Assembly: GCA_029204225.1 (NCBI GenBank)
Contig: CM055105.1
Coordinates: 14,806,147-14,870,146, forward strand
Direction: 5' to 3'
From: Diphasiastrum complanatum
Lineage: Eukaryota; Streptophyta; Lycopodiopsida; Lycopodiales; Lycopodiaceae
DNA: 64,000 nucleotides
Of the stretch, positions 48,312 through 60,314 are shown one piece after another. The stretch's first letter is position 1, and each line of letters starts with the position of its first letter. The notes under the pieces are model-generated. The model ran no database searches, was not told the DNA's origin, and worked only from the letters and a program-made list of their open reading frames with translations. Both the position numbers and the translations under genes were made by a program.

Positions 48312-50430
48312 TCTATATATATAAAGATATTTTAGAGAGAGAGTCTTAGACTTCCCAACTTGTATTCATAGCTATTCAAACAGTGGTCACTCCTGCCTTC
48401 TGTTCCTTCTTGCCAATGTTCTAAGAAGAAGTTAAACCATGGAAGATACAAGACAAATAAGTTAATTTCTGAATAGTGATCCAGGAGGAGGATCTTCAGC
48501 ATACCGACAACCCTTGCTCAAAGAATTTTTAGCCATGCAAACAACTGAATGAAAACTGATCCAAGTTTGATAAACCATTTCAAGATTATGTAATTCGTTA
48601 ATGATTCCTGAAGCGTTTTACTGGATCAGATTCGATATTAGGGGAGTGAATCGTGCTAGAGAATTATTGTTGGAATTTATCTCTTATGCTCCTGAAGAAT
48701 AGATTGGATCAACGGCTGTTCTTGGTGAAAAGAAACTACGTCTGGTTGAATCTGCGGAAGCTGCAACACAACTGATGTTGTGCTCAAATTGCGAGTGTGG
48801 ATCTGATTGAAGCTGAAAGATACGATATTATCAGATTCAGCCATATGCCTATGGCTATGGGTTCGTCTCTGGGGAGGATCACAATGCTGCATAAGACAGA
48901 AAGAAGAGAGCCTAAGGTGGTGTCTTGAAGCTCTTGCAGGGTGTGAGGAGTGGGAGCAGCAAGGGCTAAGCTGTCTGGAGTTCTTGCCAGTCCATGCTCA
49001 GCTTGAAACTTGGCTATGGCTGCAGGACCATTTTTGTCTAACCTTACTTTTTCCTTCCACCAATCCACTTACGGGTTTGCCCTTTTTAGGTATGATTCCA
49101 CTTACGGGTTTGCCCTTTTCAGGTATGATTCCAGACAGCAATGGAAGATGCTTTGACTTCCTTTTTGCATTTGGTGATTCACTAACAGATACAGGGAATA
49201 CCCACCGCATTTCTCTTTTGCAGCAAAGAATGCACCCTTATGGACAGACATTCTTCCGCCACCCATGTGATAGATTCTGGGATGGTCGCCTTCTCATTGA
49301 TTTCATTGGTGAGAATCAAACCAACAGGCCTTATTTCAATTACCTTGCTCACCCATTTCTTAGATAAAAACAATGTGTTCCTGTCATGCACTAACGCTCT
49401 CCAAAATCAAGACATATCTACACAAACTAGCAATGTCTTGGCACTAACGAGTGACGGATTTTTGGCACTGCCATCTGGAACCTAGCATAGATTCTTGGCA
49501 TTGGCAGTTGGCACAACTTCTTGGCATTGGCTATTGATGCATATTCTTGGCAGTTTGATTGATGAAACTTGGAAGGCTGGCTGCTGGACCCTAGACCTTG
49601 GAGAGGTCATATTCTATTTCTTGCAACTGCAATTTATTATTGAGGTATTGTCTATCTTCTAGAAATCTCAAGTGAGCATTGAAGGTGCTTTTGGGAACTT
49701 ATCAGCAACCTTGATTCAAGAGGCGTCAAATTTTTATGGCCCAACATTCGATTTTTTGTTTTATTTCTAGCTAGAATTTGAAGCTACTTCAGAAAGTTCT
49801 GATATGTATTTATTTAAGGCTATATAGGATTCAAATACTATTAGGATTCAAGGCTATTTAGGATTTAAGGCTATAAAGTTCTCAAAAAATAGGATTCAAG
49901 TGCTCTTAAGTTTCATGCACACGACACGAGGAGAGACGTTCTTTATTTTTTTTTTTATTGTCGAATCCGAGAAAGTTGGATATATATTTTCTCATTGTTT
50001 AGAGCCCTCTAATCCCTCAAAACTTGGGAATATTTTGTAGTCCCCTACTGACAACCCCTATAACACGTTTGATAAATGGTCTTGAAGCATAGAGAACTTA
50101 TAACATATTCACTTTGAACTGTGGACCGCCCGTTAACAGACATTTGCAAACACAGATCGCCTGTCAACCTTTTTATTAAGATACTCCCTATGTTGTTGTT
50201 GAACATGGTTAAATTTTAAACATGTCATCGCCTGTCAACGACGGGCACACGTTACTTGGTCGCCCGTCAACTTCCGACATTCGCCCGTCACCCAGATCAT
50301 CGGTCTCCCATCAACGACAGGCATACCCACTAGATCGTCGGTCGTCAACGACGAGCATACCCACTAGATCATCGGCCACCACCTAGATCGGCCGACATCG
50401 CCCATCAGTTCATTTTCTGCAAGTTTCATT
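48312..50430 (+). mobile_element. Candidate third Helitron carrying a GDSL gene fragment
   Basis: Immediately after CTAG (48311) the sequence reads TCTATATATATAAAG then 'gatattttagagagagag', a second Helitron head joined tail to head. Its interior differs from the 47390 copy and holds the GDSL exon at 49138-49308. Helitron subterminal repeats reappear at 50150-50410 ('cgcctgtcaacgacgggca', 'cacctagatcggccgacatc'). No clean hairpin-CTRR end follows; similarity ends near 50415 at an LTR tip. The extent is an inference. Confidence 0.45.
49138..49308 (+). pseudogene. GDSL esterase/lipase exon 1 fragment
   Basis: The frame shows 'FDFLFAFGDSLTDTGNT' (GDSL block I with the nucleophile Ser), 'MHPYGQTFFRHPCDRF' and 'DGRLLIDFI'. 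These are the first conserved blocks of plant GDSL esterase/lipases, apoplastic or vacuolar serine hydrolases. It ends at 'tttcattg|gtgaga', a good 5' splice site where this family usually has its first intron. The next exons, with the catalytic Asp and His, are not found. Upstream the signal peptide is replaced by a 33-base unit in tandem ('ccacttacgggtttgccctt' twice, 49066-49130). It is a fragment, not a working gene. Confidence 0.82.
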
Positions 50431-50499
50431 TGAGAGAGTAAAATTGAGAGAAGGAAGAAGGGCTGTTAGGATGAGTAGGAGTTAGATTAGATTCCAACA
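50420..50499 (-). repeat. C4-type copia LTR tip
   Basis: About 75 bases related to the start of the C4 LTR ('tgttggaatctaatctaact' on the minus strand; compare 14200-14120). It abuts the Helitron tail repeats on one side and a minisatellite on the other. Confidence 0.6.
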
Positions 50500-51087
50500 T
50501 GTCCATTTTCCAGGCCGTCTGTTCCATCCTATGTTGCACGCCGAGACGAACCCACAGGACTAAACCGAGCTCCAAACATTTTAGTACTCTCAGTGCAACG
50601 TGCGTCCAAATCAGAAACCCTAAACGTAGTCTTGGGATCAAGTCCCGTCGGATTCAGTCAGAACTTTGGACGGGAGGTGTCCATAGGTTCGTTGGCTCGA
50701 CACGAACCCACTGGACCATATGAAGCTCAATTTTGATGCCGTTTGTCCGAAAACGCCCTTTCTGTCGGGGGGAATGCCACTAAATGGGCTCCTTTCCATC
50801 ATCCCCAAGAACTGGTCCAATGTCGTCGAATGGAGATTTTTCAGACCGTTTGTTCCATCCTGTGCTGCACGCCGAGACGAATCCACAAGACTAAACCGGG
50901 CTCCAAACGGTTCAGTACCTCGGACGGGAGGTGTCCACAGGTTCGTGGGCTTGACATGAACCCACTGGACCATATGAAGCTCAATTTCGACGTCATTTGT
51001 CCGGAAACGCCCTTTCTGTCGGGGGGAATGCCACTAAATGGACTACTTTCCAACAGTCTCAAGAATTGGTCCAGTGTCGTCGAACGG
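50500..51087. repeat. Two-unit tandem repeat, ~330 and ~255 bases
   Basis: Units start at about 50502 and 50834 ('tgttccatcctatgttgcac' and 'tgttccatcctgtgctgcac'). Each runs through 'ggacgggaggtgtccacagg' and 'ctttctgtcggggggaatgc'. The second unit lacks about 80 bases present in the first. The (CA)n-rich stretch 51092-51165 follows. Long frames occur on both strands because the units share phase, but no protein is recognised. Confidence 0.85.
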
Positions 51088-51475
51088 AGTCTGTACACAC
51101 ACACACACACCCTCCATAAACACACACATGACACACACACAGCACATGTGCATGTGCACACACATTGTGGTTAAAGAGGATGAGTATCAAAACTGTTTCG
51201 GTGTATTTTTTGTCTTTGACTGGCCAGTTGGAATACAAAATTAAGAGAACTCATTTTGTATAATATGAATCCAATCTAAGGAATATTTGTGAGTCTTTTT
51301 TACAAAAAGAGACTTTACAATAATTCTTGTGTTGTGTTTTGGAGATACTCTCCAGTATTTTTTAATAATTATGTGTGATTTGAGAATTTGGTGAATTATG
51401 ATTGACAAAAAATCGTAAGATTCTCAGTCTTTATGGTTGATAAATCATAAGTGAGGACTCAAACTCCATTGAGAG

Positions 51476-51672
51476 AATGCATGGTTGTGACGGTTTTATG
51501 CATGACGGTTGCATGGGAGTTGTAATTGGAGTTGATCTAGATTGCAAGAGGTTTGCATGGACACACATATTATCAATGCATGATTGTGACGGTTGTATGC
51601 ATGATGATTGCATGGGAGTTGTAACTGGAGTTGATCTAGATTGCATGAGGGTTGCATGGACACATGCACAGG
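51476..51672. repeat. Two-unit tandem repeat of 99 bases
   Basis: 51476-51574 and 51575-51672 both start 'aatgcatg.ttgtgacggtt' and contain 'ggagttgatctagattgca'. They are roughly 90 percent alike by eye. Confidence 0.85.
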
Positions 51673-53258
51673 TCACCAGATTCTATATATAGTGGTAGAA
51701 ACTTGCCCTCTAGCATCCTTGGATTTCAATTTTCGATATCTTCTCTCTCCCCTATGCATTCACATTCCATGGCTTGGGTGTGAGGTGCTAGTCTTCTTGG
51801 GAGACTCATCTCTAGTTGGTTGGGTGGTTTTGCTTCCACTAATCTCTCTTGCTTTTCAATTTCTACCTTATTCTTAGTGATCTCCTAGGTGGTTTTTACA
51901 ACAACAAAAGGTTGTAGCAACATTTGTCAACCCCATTGGAACCACCAAATACTTGTAAAGATTAAGCGTTGTTCTAACAACGATTTTATGTATAATTCCA
52001 AACTTCAAAGGCTAGTCTAGCTTGATGAGACCCTGAGAATGAAGCTCCTCTTTGCCTTAGATCACCATGCCATTTTGATCCTGGAATCACATGGTTGTAA
52101 CTAAGTTGAAAAAACCCTGATCAACGCTCCATGGTTTGATCCATTCGGCATGAACAAACAATAATCACCCCCTGCCCCATCCACCCTGACAGCTTTTCCG
52201 CTAGCCACTATCAGCCTCAACTTGCCTGAGCATTGACTACTAGGTCCATGATGGTCATCCTCAACCTCATTACATCACACCTTGCAACACACTTGACCTA
52301 TCTTGGGCCAAATGCCTAGCTGTGTTTACCAGTTATCACCATCACTTACGGTCAACAAGCCTTCTGGTAACGACTACCCCTAGCAGGTGGGAAAATCAGC
52401 TACAACAATCTACTTGAAAGAAAAGCAAACAGGAAGAGAAATTAAAGTCCGGCCTCTTGCTGAAGCTCAAAGGCCAAGTTCTTCAAATGGGGAGAGCCAA
52501 ATCTTCTCATGAAGTATTATTGTCTAGGAAATGTCAAATTTGCATGTTAATATCAGAGAGGAATTATAAGCCTGCATGTGATGTCTTTTCCATTCAGATT
52601 AAGCAATTAGATTCAAGTTATTCAATGGAAATTTGAGTTCAATGTTGTATCATTTCCTTACATATGATTCTAGAATTTTACTTTGTTAGTAAAACCTCTA
52701 ACAAAATCCCTGAATGCTTGCTGGTTAGAGGTTGTGAGTTCCATCCAATGTTACAGAAGGGAGCAGCCTACAAGCAAGTTAAGGGATTTCAACGAACTCT
52801 TTGGACACCAACTCAGTCCCTCGAGGACTTCCTCCGGGAAGATGACCCAAAACTACTTGAAAGCTCATGCAAAGATGAAATTTCTGCTAGAACCTACTAT
52901 ACATATGAAGTTACTTAAGATAAGCTTATTATGACAGTGATTTGACGAATGTAATGTTGTTACTGGTCCCGTAGATCATCGGTCTACGGAGACAATGGTT
53001 ATAATTGAATTCAATTCATAGGTACAGCATGTATAGGCATGCGTGCAAATAAAATTTTAATCTTCTTAGGTAAAGGATATATAATATAGGCACGTGCCTA
53101 TGTGCTTGTGCGCATGTATGTGGACAATACAGCTTAGGACAAATAGTGAAGATAATAGATACACATGAATCCTGAAACAATATAGTTGGAAAAGCAACAA
53201 GCACATTTTCCAGAATTCCATACATTGGCAGAAATAACTTTACAACAAAGCTACTGAC
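51673..53258. other. No recognisable gene
   Basis: Includes an unassigned 84-codon frame at 52664-52918. I checked the minus strand for further DNA ligase exons left of 53259 and saw none. Confidence 0.35.
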
Positions 53259-55189
53259 CAGCCTGCTTTTCTCCAGTTACCATTCCAGGCCCCAATTAGT
53301 ACTAGATCTAAGGTATCATGCAGGCCTTCCACATAATCCCTCTTTATCTGCATCCAAAAAGTGCATCTTTCTTTTTAAGCTCTACGAAAGAAACCTAGGC
53401 ATGTAAAGTTTACTTATTGTATATCTAGCATGCACTGTGAATTGTAACAAAAGAAACAAAAAGCCAAGGGTTTTCAATGATAACAACCATCCACCACAAA
53501 ACTCCGTCTATGACTAAGGACCCCTAAACCAATTTAGGAGAAGAAGTGATACCAATTGGGCAAAGCTATTTCCTTGCAAGCTCACTGAATAGAATTTGTC
53601 ATGCACATGTCAAACTATGAACCATGTATGATGCTTTTGATTGCAGTAAAATTATACCTTTACACTGTCGGTTTCTTACACGCGCTCACGCATTGCTAAT
53701 TCACCTATTTCTGAAGCTTTTGCAAGCTACTCTGCATTGAACTCAAATTGTAGATTCTAGAGTTTCATACTACCTATAAACCATCCTGGAGTGATTTTGT
53801 GTTGGGTGATCTTGGGAAATGCAATGAACAGTGCACAAAGCACATGCCTTTCACTTGTATATATCAGGTGGATAGTTCACCTAGGGACCCGTCTGTACAA
53901 GCACTATTGGTGAATTTTATCTCGAGCCTGTGTGCTTTTTCAATCACACTAGATTTGTAAATCAAAAATTTTACTTAGAATGCACACTGATTACATCCCC
54001 TGAGATTATTATATTGCAAAATCTCGAAAGAAAAAGGTGCAAACCATTTAGTCTCACTTATCTTCTTTAATCTTGACAGCCCACCTGTAAAGAATCAAGA
54101 TACCCTAGCAGCAATAGTAGGAAGTCAATAACCACTTTTACCCGTAGACACTTTATGAATATACCTACTAAAAGAACTCCAAATATCCCAGAAATCCGTA
54201 AGAGTACAGTATATTTTCCTCAAAAGCCCTGATGTGTAAAGATTAATCTGGCAGAAAATTCAATCTTGGGCAGTGTGATATAACCTTCAGCCAGGAATCA
54301 GATCGTTTTGATGCTCTGTATGTAGAATCCTCAACGAGAGCTTTAGCCATGAGTCCTTCACATGATGCAGCAATAGCTTCTTCCAGAAAGGCCTCAACTT
54401 TCTGTGAAGTCACTGCCAGTTCCATTGAGTTGTTCCCAGGATCGATCTGAATCAAGAAAACAAGGCTTGATTTTTTCTGAAAATTTCCATAAAAAGCTTC
54501 ACAGATCCATGCACATATATGTATGCACACAAAACACACCTGTGTTCTGAAAAATCGAAATCAATTCCTGGGAAAATGAAGATGGTCACATATATCCTAC
54601 AAAAGAGCTGCAATCTGAGTCTCCAAAAAGAACTCAAGTCATCAAAATAACCAACTTTGGAAAGCACACGAGCTACTTGAGCTGTCTTGGAGGCCCTAAG
54701 GGGAACTTGCGAGAAGGTACCAAATGAAAGTATCACTATGGTCATGGGGTTATCTCGTTTGCAAATTCAAAATATCCAGGCCTTCTATTTGGAAACAACT
54801 CATGCATTCCTGCATATCAGTTGAGTACCACTGCAGCTTAGGCCAAAAACTTGACGGGATAATAATATCAGAGCCAGATAGTGCTAACTCAAAAAGGAGA
54901 TACTAATGCAAGCTAATGCTATCATCGGTCTCAGAGATAGATACATAAGACGAGCCTAGCATGTTCACAAGTTTTAACTTCCGCTTTCGTCTTTCACTCA
55001 AAGGAAGCTTCACCAACCTGATGAATAGCCATACATTGGCAAGTCAAAGTTTCAAAGAAACAATAGCACTAAGTGACAGATTTGATTTAAAAGGGCCTTA
55101 GCCTTGAAAGTGTTTCACCTTGAGGTGTTCTATACTCACGATTGGTTGTTTGCATACATCATGTCAAACGCAAAAACACATACATCCAC
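53259..55189 (-). pseudogene. DNA ligase (LIG6/LIG1-like) gene fragment, five exons
   Basis: Five minus-strand exons in correct order. Exon a 55189-55140 gives 'VDVCVFAFDMMYANNQ' (motif III). Exon b starts at 55017 and gives 'LVKLPLSERRKRKLKL', in frame across the splice. Exon c starts at 54798 and gives 'LFPNRRPGYFEFANEITP'. Exon d 54446-54285 gives 'KVEAFLEEAIAASCEGLMAK' (motif IV EGL) and 'YRASKRSDSWLK' (motif V). Exon e 53347-53259 gives 'IKRDYVEGLHDTLDLVLIGA' and 'RKAGW'. Most borders are AG acceptors and GT donors. 'KRDYVEGL' and 'GAWNGN...KAGW' fit plant DNA ligase 6 better than ligase 1. The nucleotidyl lysine (motif I) and later exons are absent, and exon c runs into a stop with no clear GT donor. 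It is therefore a partial, probably dead copy. Confidence 0.83.
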
Positions 55190-55815
55190 CTGCATCGAAT
55201 TAGAAACCAGCAACATTTCACATAAAATCATTCCCGGCTGGTATCTACTAGGCATGAACATGTTTGAGATGAATAAATCCAGCCAATTCTTAACAAGTAT
55301 ATTTCTTTTCTTTTAACCATCGAGAGATAATAATTGATTGCTTGCAAGGATTCAATAAGGAAATACAGAATTTCTATAGATAGCCACTCTCGAGTGCATA
55401 AAATTTACAAAAAGGAGTACTAATCACTAGACCATTTAAGACTCTTGGTAACATCAATTTTGGGCTTGGAGAGGTGTTTGCATGATATTAGATAGTATGG
55501 TCTAGAAAAAGTGTGCCCTACTACAGAATTTCGGCGTCTCTATTCTCACACGTGTGAAGTTGAGGTGGCAGGATGATCTGTCAATCATCTCGGTCACTTG
55601 GCATCCCTCCGTACTATGCTTTACAGCGTCTAATTTGGTGCACTATAGCTCAAGTTATGGTAGTTTGAAATTTTGGCATTTTTGTGAGCAAAATTGTCGA
55701 TATCTGTCAATGTTTTGATTGCACGCCTGTTTCCCCCCCACCCCCCCTCGCCCCTCAATTTGATGTACTTTGCTTGCATGGATTGATTGCATGTTGAATT
55801 TGATAATGTTTCTGA
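55190..55815. other. Unassigned junction sequence next to gypsy G4
   Basis: No ligase exon or transposon domain is visible. It includes a 'tcacacgtgtgaa' palindrome (55547) like those of the C2/C3 LTRs and a C-run at 55733-55748. Gag/protease similarity of G4 begins abruptly at about 55815. Confidence 0.35.
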
Positions 55816-57980
55816 CTTGCATGAGGCAGCCATTAATTATTATCTGAATCTCTGGTTGGCCTTCATCACCGTAATTAACTAATCCTAAGTTGATTTCTGG
55901 TAACTTTGCTTTTCTTCTCTTTTTATTTTGCAAGAATTGCTTAATTTCTTTCTTATAATATTGGTTATCGTCTAATAACTGTTTAAAGGTTATATTAGGC
56001 ATTCTAGAAACAAGGTCTTCTACAATATTATAAGAACGGTTTCTAAGTGGTGACAGATCTCTAGGTATCTCGCTACTTATAACTGGATCTGAAAATTTCA
56101 CTTTCTTAACTTGTCTAGTTTCTTCGTCTAAAAGCTTCTTAGCTTCTGAACTAATATCAACATCATAATGTTTTTCATTAGACTTATCAAGACTTAACTC
56201 TTTATTACTAGGAATTTTTACTAACTGTTCTGTGAACTTCGCTTTTTCTATCACGTTTTTCGCAATTTTCGCAATTTTTGCCTTAGTTTTCTTCTTACCT
56301 TTAAGTGTTAAAGAATCTTTACTACTTCCTGTAGTTACTTTATTTATCTTTTTCTCTAAATCTGGCCATTGATGCTCTTGATCTAATAATTCAGACTCTA
56401 CTTCTATCCTCTGAACTATCATGTCAGTATTAGTCTTAGATTGCCGAAGGTCGTCTTCCCTAGGTGAGTTTACAAACCTTGGTTTAGACCGTGGCTATTG
56501 TGGCTGAAGACATTCAGCTGTGACATGTCCTTTTCCTTTACAATTAGCACAGAGCGGCACATATCCTGCTGATCTCCTGGGTTCATGACAATAAGGCGAA
56601 TAGTGCCCGGGGCTCCGCAATTGTAGCACAAACCCGTTACTATGGTCGGTGGAGTGGAATCTCGTGTTCCGCCCCTTCGCAAAATAGTGTACTGTTGACC
56701 AGTACGTTGTTTTGGTATCATAGTTTTTTGGTTAGTAGGATATAATCATGAGGAGTATAAGCTACCTCCTCGTGATTACTAATTGGACAGAGGAATAGTT
56801 CCTCTTCTAAATAATTAGTCTGTAAACTGGGACAGTTGGTCTTAGAATGACCTTCCTTCCCACAAGCGGTACACCAAACATTGGCGTTAGGCTTCGCTTT
56901 CTTTCGCTTGGCTTTAACATCAGATATCTGGACTTTCAAGTCACTCATTTCTCTTGTTAATAGCTCAACACTTTTCCTTAATGGATCCATCTTTTCGGAT
57001 TTCTCCATTCTTTTCTTTCTATCTGAATTCCTATTTTTGGATTTCCTATAAGAAGATGTTTCAGATTCTTCTGTTCATTTAAATTTGTGCTTTTTACTAC
57101 TTTTTCTTTCATTTCTCCGTCTGCGAGAAATTCGAGAAGTTATGTAATTCTCAACAGAGGCAATGACATCTTCCAAAGAAATCATCAAACCCTGTCGACA
57201 ATATCGATCCATTTTCTTAGGCAAACCACCCAAGAACCATTCATTTTGCATAGAAACTGGATACTGGGCTCCTAACTTTCCTATTAAATTCTTAACCCTA
57301 CGAGTATATTTCCTAAGTGATTCCTTTGGCTTTTTCTCAACAGAGTTAAGCCGAGCCAACAATCTAGTGGAATATCCTATCTCCCTAAACTGTTTAAGGA
57401 ATGCTGCTTTTAAAGCATTTCAAGTATTAACTGTTTTTGGTACTAATTGACTGTACCAAATCCTAGCCTGCTTCCGTAGAAGACCTGGCAAAATTCTAAC
57501 TTTATCCTCATCCGTATGCTCTTTATTTGCTATGGTAATGGATTCAAATTGCGACAAATAACTATCCTTATCTTCAGAAGATGATCCCTTAAAGAAATCG
57601 TATCTGATTTTTGTAGATGTGGGTGGCACTGGACTAGCCATATTAATAGATGGTGGTGAACTAGATGAACTTGGAGGATCTGAATCTAAACTTTGCTCAG
57701 ACAAAGATTCTAAACTTGGTTCGGAAGTAGAATCAGACAAATCTGAATCAGGTGAATCTGTAGAACTTGGTGTTTCAACGGATCTTTCCTCAAATGAATC
57801 TACAAATGCTGTAGTAGCATGTAGAAGATCATTAAACGCTTCAGGTGTTAATCTTGTTCTAACTGGTGAATTTTGCAAATTCTGCAAATACAAATCTCTA
57901 GACTTCCTATATGCTTCTAAATGTTGTGCACGCTCTACACGCTTCTATTCAATAGTTGCTTGAGAGTACGTTCTTGGCAT
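55815..57980 (-). pseudogene. Gypsy G4 gag and start of protease region
   Basis: Gag starts at 57980 on the minus strand ('MPRTYSQATIE' then TAG for Gln), about 65 bases after the primer site. The gag domain runs through 'YDFFKGSSSEDKDSYLSQFE', 'KVRILPGLLRKQARIWYSQL', a TGA for Trp at 57420, 'FLKQFREIGYSTRLLARL', 'SLRKYTRRVKNLIGKL' and 'FLGGLPKKMDRYC'. Zinc knuckles follow ('CTACGKEGHSKTNC', 57008-56718). The pre-protease region ends 'YGDEGQPEIQIIINGCLM' near 55817, just before the active site would appear. No G4 protease core, RT or integrase is found, so the element is broken at that point. Confidence 0.85.
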
Positions 57981-58045
57981 GCATTACATGAGAAAGATTC
58001 GTAGATTTAATACACTCAAAAATATTGGAAAAGGTGAAATTCATC

Positions 58046-58063
58046 TCCCCGGCAACGGCGCCA
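58046..58063 (-). promoter_or_regulatory. tRNA-Asp primer binding site of G4
   Basis: Plus-strand 'tccccggcaacggcgcca' is the exact 3' end of plant tRNA-Asp, so the minus strand is the perfect complement. It lies five bases inside the LTR end at 58069 and fixes 58069-59062 as the 5' LTR of a minus-strand element. Confidence 0.95.
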
Positions 58064-58068
58064 AATTA

Positions 58069-59067
58069 TGTGGTGGCCTAGTCGTTATAGATTTTCACAA
58101 AAATGATGAATTATGTAGTATAAAAGGTTTGATCGTTCCCCAAGAGAGAGAATAATCTCACCTTTTGCATGGTAAATGTATATATGATGGTAAACGGACT
58201 GGTATGTATAAAATTCACAACAAATACTACAGCGACATAACTGGTTATCCAAAGATATTTGGATAAATTGGCATCCAGGAACACCAATGATGAAATATTT
58301 TGGTCAAGGTCTGTAAATGTAAGGATTACTTTATCTTTCAGGCTCTTCAGGCATCAAGGAAACAGTCAGAACTGACAGCAACTAGCAATTAGATTCAGTA
58401 AGCAGAATCACATTAGCTAAGGATTCTTTTTAATCAAACACAGAGAATTAGTCTTTATCGCAGAAAGCAAGCAAAACAAAGCCTCAAACAATCTCGTTAT
58501 CTGAACACATAGCTCATTCAAAAATGAAAGAAGGTCTGCTAAGAAATGATGCTTAACAGCTTCGGCTAATACCCTGCACACATTAGTCAGAATTGTTACT
58601 TGTTGGTGTCGCCTGGAAATCCATGTTAGAGTAACTGAAATTCAGTATAATATAAGAAATGTGTGTGACGCAAACAGAACAGTATCACAATCATCCACAG
58701 ATCATACAGAGTGTGTTCGCACATATGATAAGAAGTAATTCTGTGAAAGATAGCAGAAGAAAAAGAATGCTCAAGCTATAGGAACTTGCTCTTCTCTCTA
58801 TTGATACTCAGCTTTGCGTAGAAATGCGTCAGTACAATGGCACGAAGTGTCGACCTTATAGGAACGATCACCGGCCTCAATGTCGTTTACGAACCGTTAA
58901 ATGTCAGTTCTGGACTTCTATTGCGTCTCTTTAGAACGTTGCAACTTCTACTTAAAATATAAATTCACAGTGCGAAATAGGCCTTTACATGTATTTAGGC
59001 ACTATAGCACATTTTACGTACATGGAAATTGAAATTTTTTACAATATATGACATAACTCAGATAATG
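58069..59067 (-). repeat. Gypsy G4 LTR, right copy (58069-59062), with flanking 'taatg'
   Basis: About 994 bases, near-identical to 33597-34606. The element-side end is TGTGGTGG (plus) beside the primer site. The outer end is '...ataactcaga' followed by 'taatg' at 59063-59067, the same five bases that stand outside the left copy. The outer terminus reads TC rather than TG on the minus strand, so the exact end may be off by two bases. Beyond it lies copia C3 leader sequence. Confidence 0.83.
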
Positions 59068-60290
59068 TGAAATGATAAGTCTCCACATAATGCACCTAAT
59101 TCAAGCTTCAAATTTTAATTTTTTTTGGCTGATCTAATCCAAGGACTAATCAAGGGATTAGATTTTCTATAGAAAATGCTTGATTTTGCACTAAAAATCT
59201 TTCAAATTGGGTGTGTGAGTCAAATTGTACAGATTTTTGAATTTTCTCAGCCAAAACCGGAGCTGTACGGCCTCACACGTGTGAAAAGTGTTCTTACAGC
59301 CCACAACAAGATCTGGACCAAAAATTTTGAGGATAGCTATCAAATCCAACTCGCTACACAAAATGTAACTAGTTTCCAAAAAACTGATAATTTTGGCTTT
59401 GATTTGGATTAACCCTATGAATTTCAACAAAACCTCTTGTACTAGGCTCTGATACCATGTGAAAAAAGTACAAAAAGGACCAAGAGTGGATCCTAATCTG
59501 ATCCTCAAGAGGGATTGGTTGTCAGATTACTTGATCTATCAATCTACTTGAGATTAAGATCAATCTAGATCAATTCTAGACACAACATCCTAACAAAAAC
59601 AATCATTAATTGAAGGTAGGTGTACTTGCTGGTTTCACACGTGTGAAACACTGTTTGAGTACGGACTCCAACTTGAAAATCAAGTACACATTGATAGAAC
59701 CTCAAAACAATCAAAACAAATGTAGACAAATGGAGAGAATCACTCAAAATTGCTTCCAAAACCAAGATTGGTGTCTCACACTGATTATGGCCAAATGTGG
59801 TTCTATATATGCAATAAGTGGGAGCTCGTGGTACTGATCATCCCTCTGATCCCACATGTGTGAAGGTGCTTTGTCATATGATGATTCATCATGCAAAACT
59901 GACACTTGGGACAAAACCTTCTATTTTGAGCACGTTTGGTCCATTTTCCTTCTGTATGGAGATCTACTTGGAAATCTTCTAGAAGTCAAAATTTGCCTAC
60001 TTTAGCTTATTCCACACATGTGAGCTGTTCTCTACACATGGGATATGACACCTAACCAAAGGATGTGGCTCATGCAATCAATAGATTGATGCCATGTGTC
60101 ATATGTCTAGAAAACTAGTTTTGGCCTTTTTAGCCACTAGAACTTGAATTAAATCATATGTACAATCTATATGATTATGGTAGATGACAAGTACACTATT
60201 TTCACACGTGAGAACAGGCTCCACACATGTGTAATCATCCTATATACATGAATTTTGGCCTCTACCAAGCTTATTTTTGCATTTTTCACA
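59068..60290 (-). mobile_element. Copia C3, 5' LTR (59458-60290), primer site and leader
   Basis: The 833-base LTR is the inverted relative of the C2 LTR (832 bases). It starts 'tgtgaaaaatgc' at 60290 on the minus strand. The initiator-Met primer site is at 59457-59446 (plus 'gctctgatacca'). The leader follows to 59068, matching C2 as far as 'aatttga' and then differing. The LTR contains several 'cacatgtg'/'cacgtg' palindromes. The element continues at 33596-31345 on the far side of the gypsy insertion. Confidence 0.82.
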
Positions 60291-60314
60291 TAACTAGGAT
60301 CAAGTTGACTATAT

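Noticed and set aside
50426-51174. Several 70-143 codon ORFs on both strands
   Set aside because: They arise from the two-unit tandem repeat, whose copies stay in phase; no motif on either strand.
54452-54745. 97-codon minus-strand ORF in the ligase region
   Set aside because: It is mostly intron sequence read through between ligase exons c and d.
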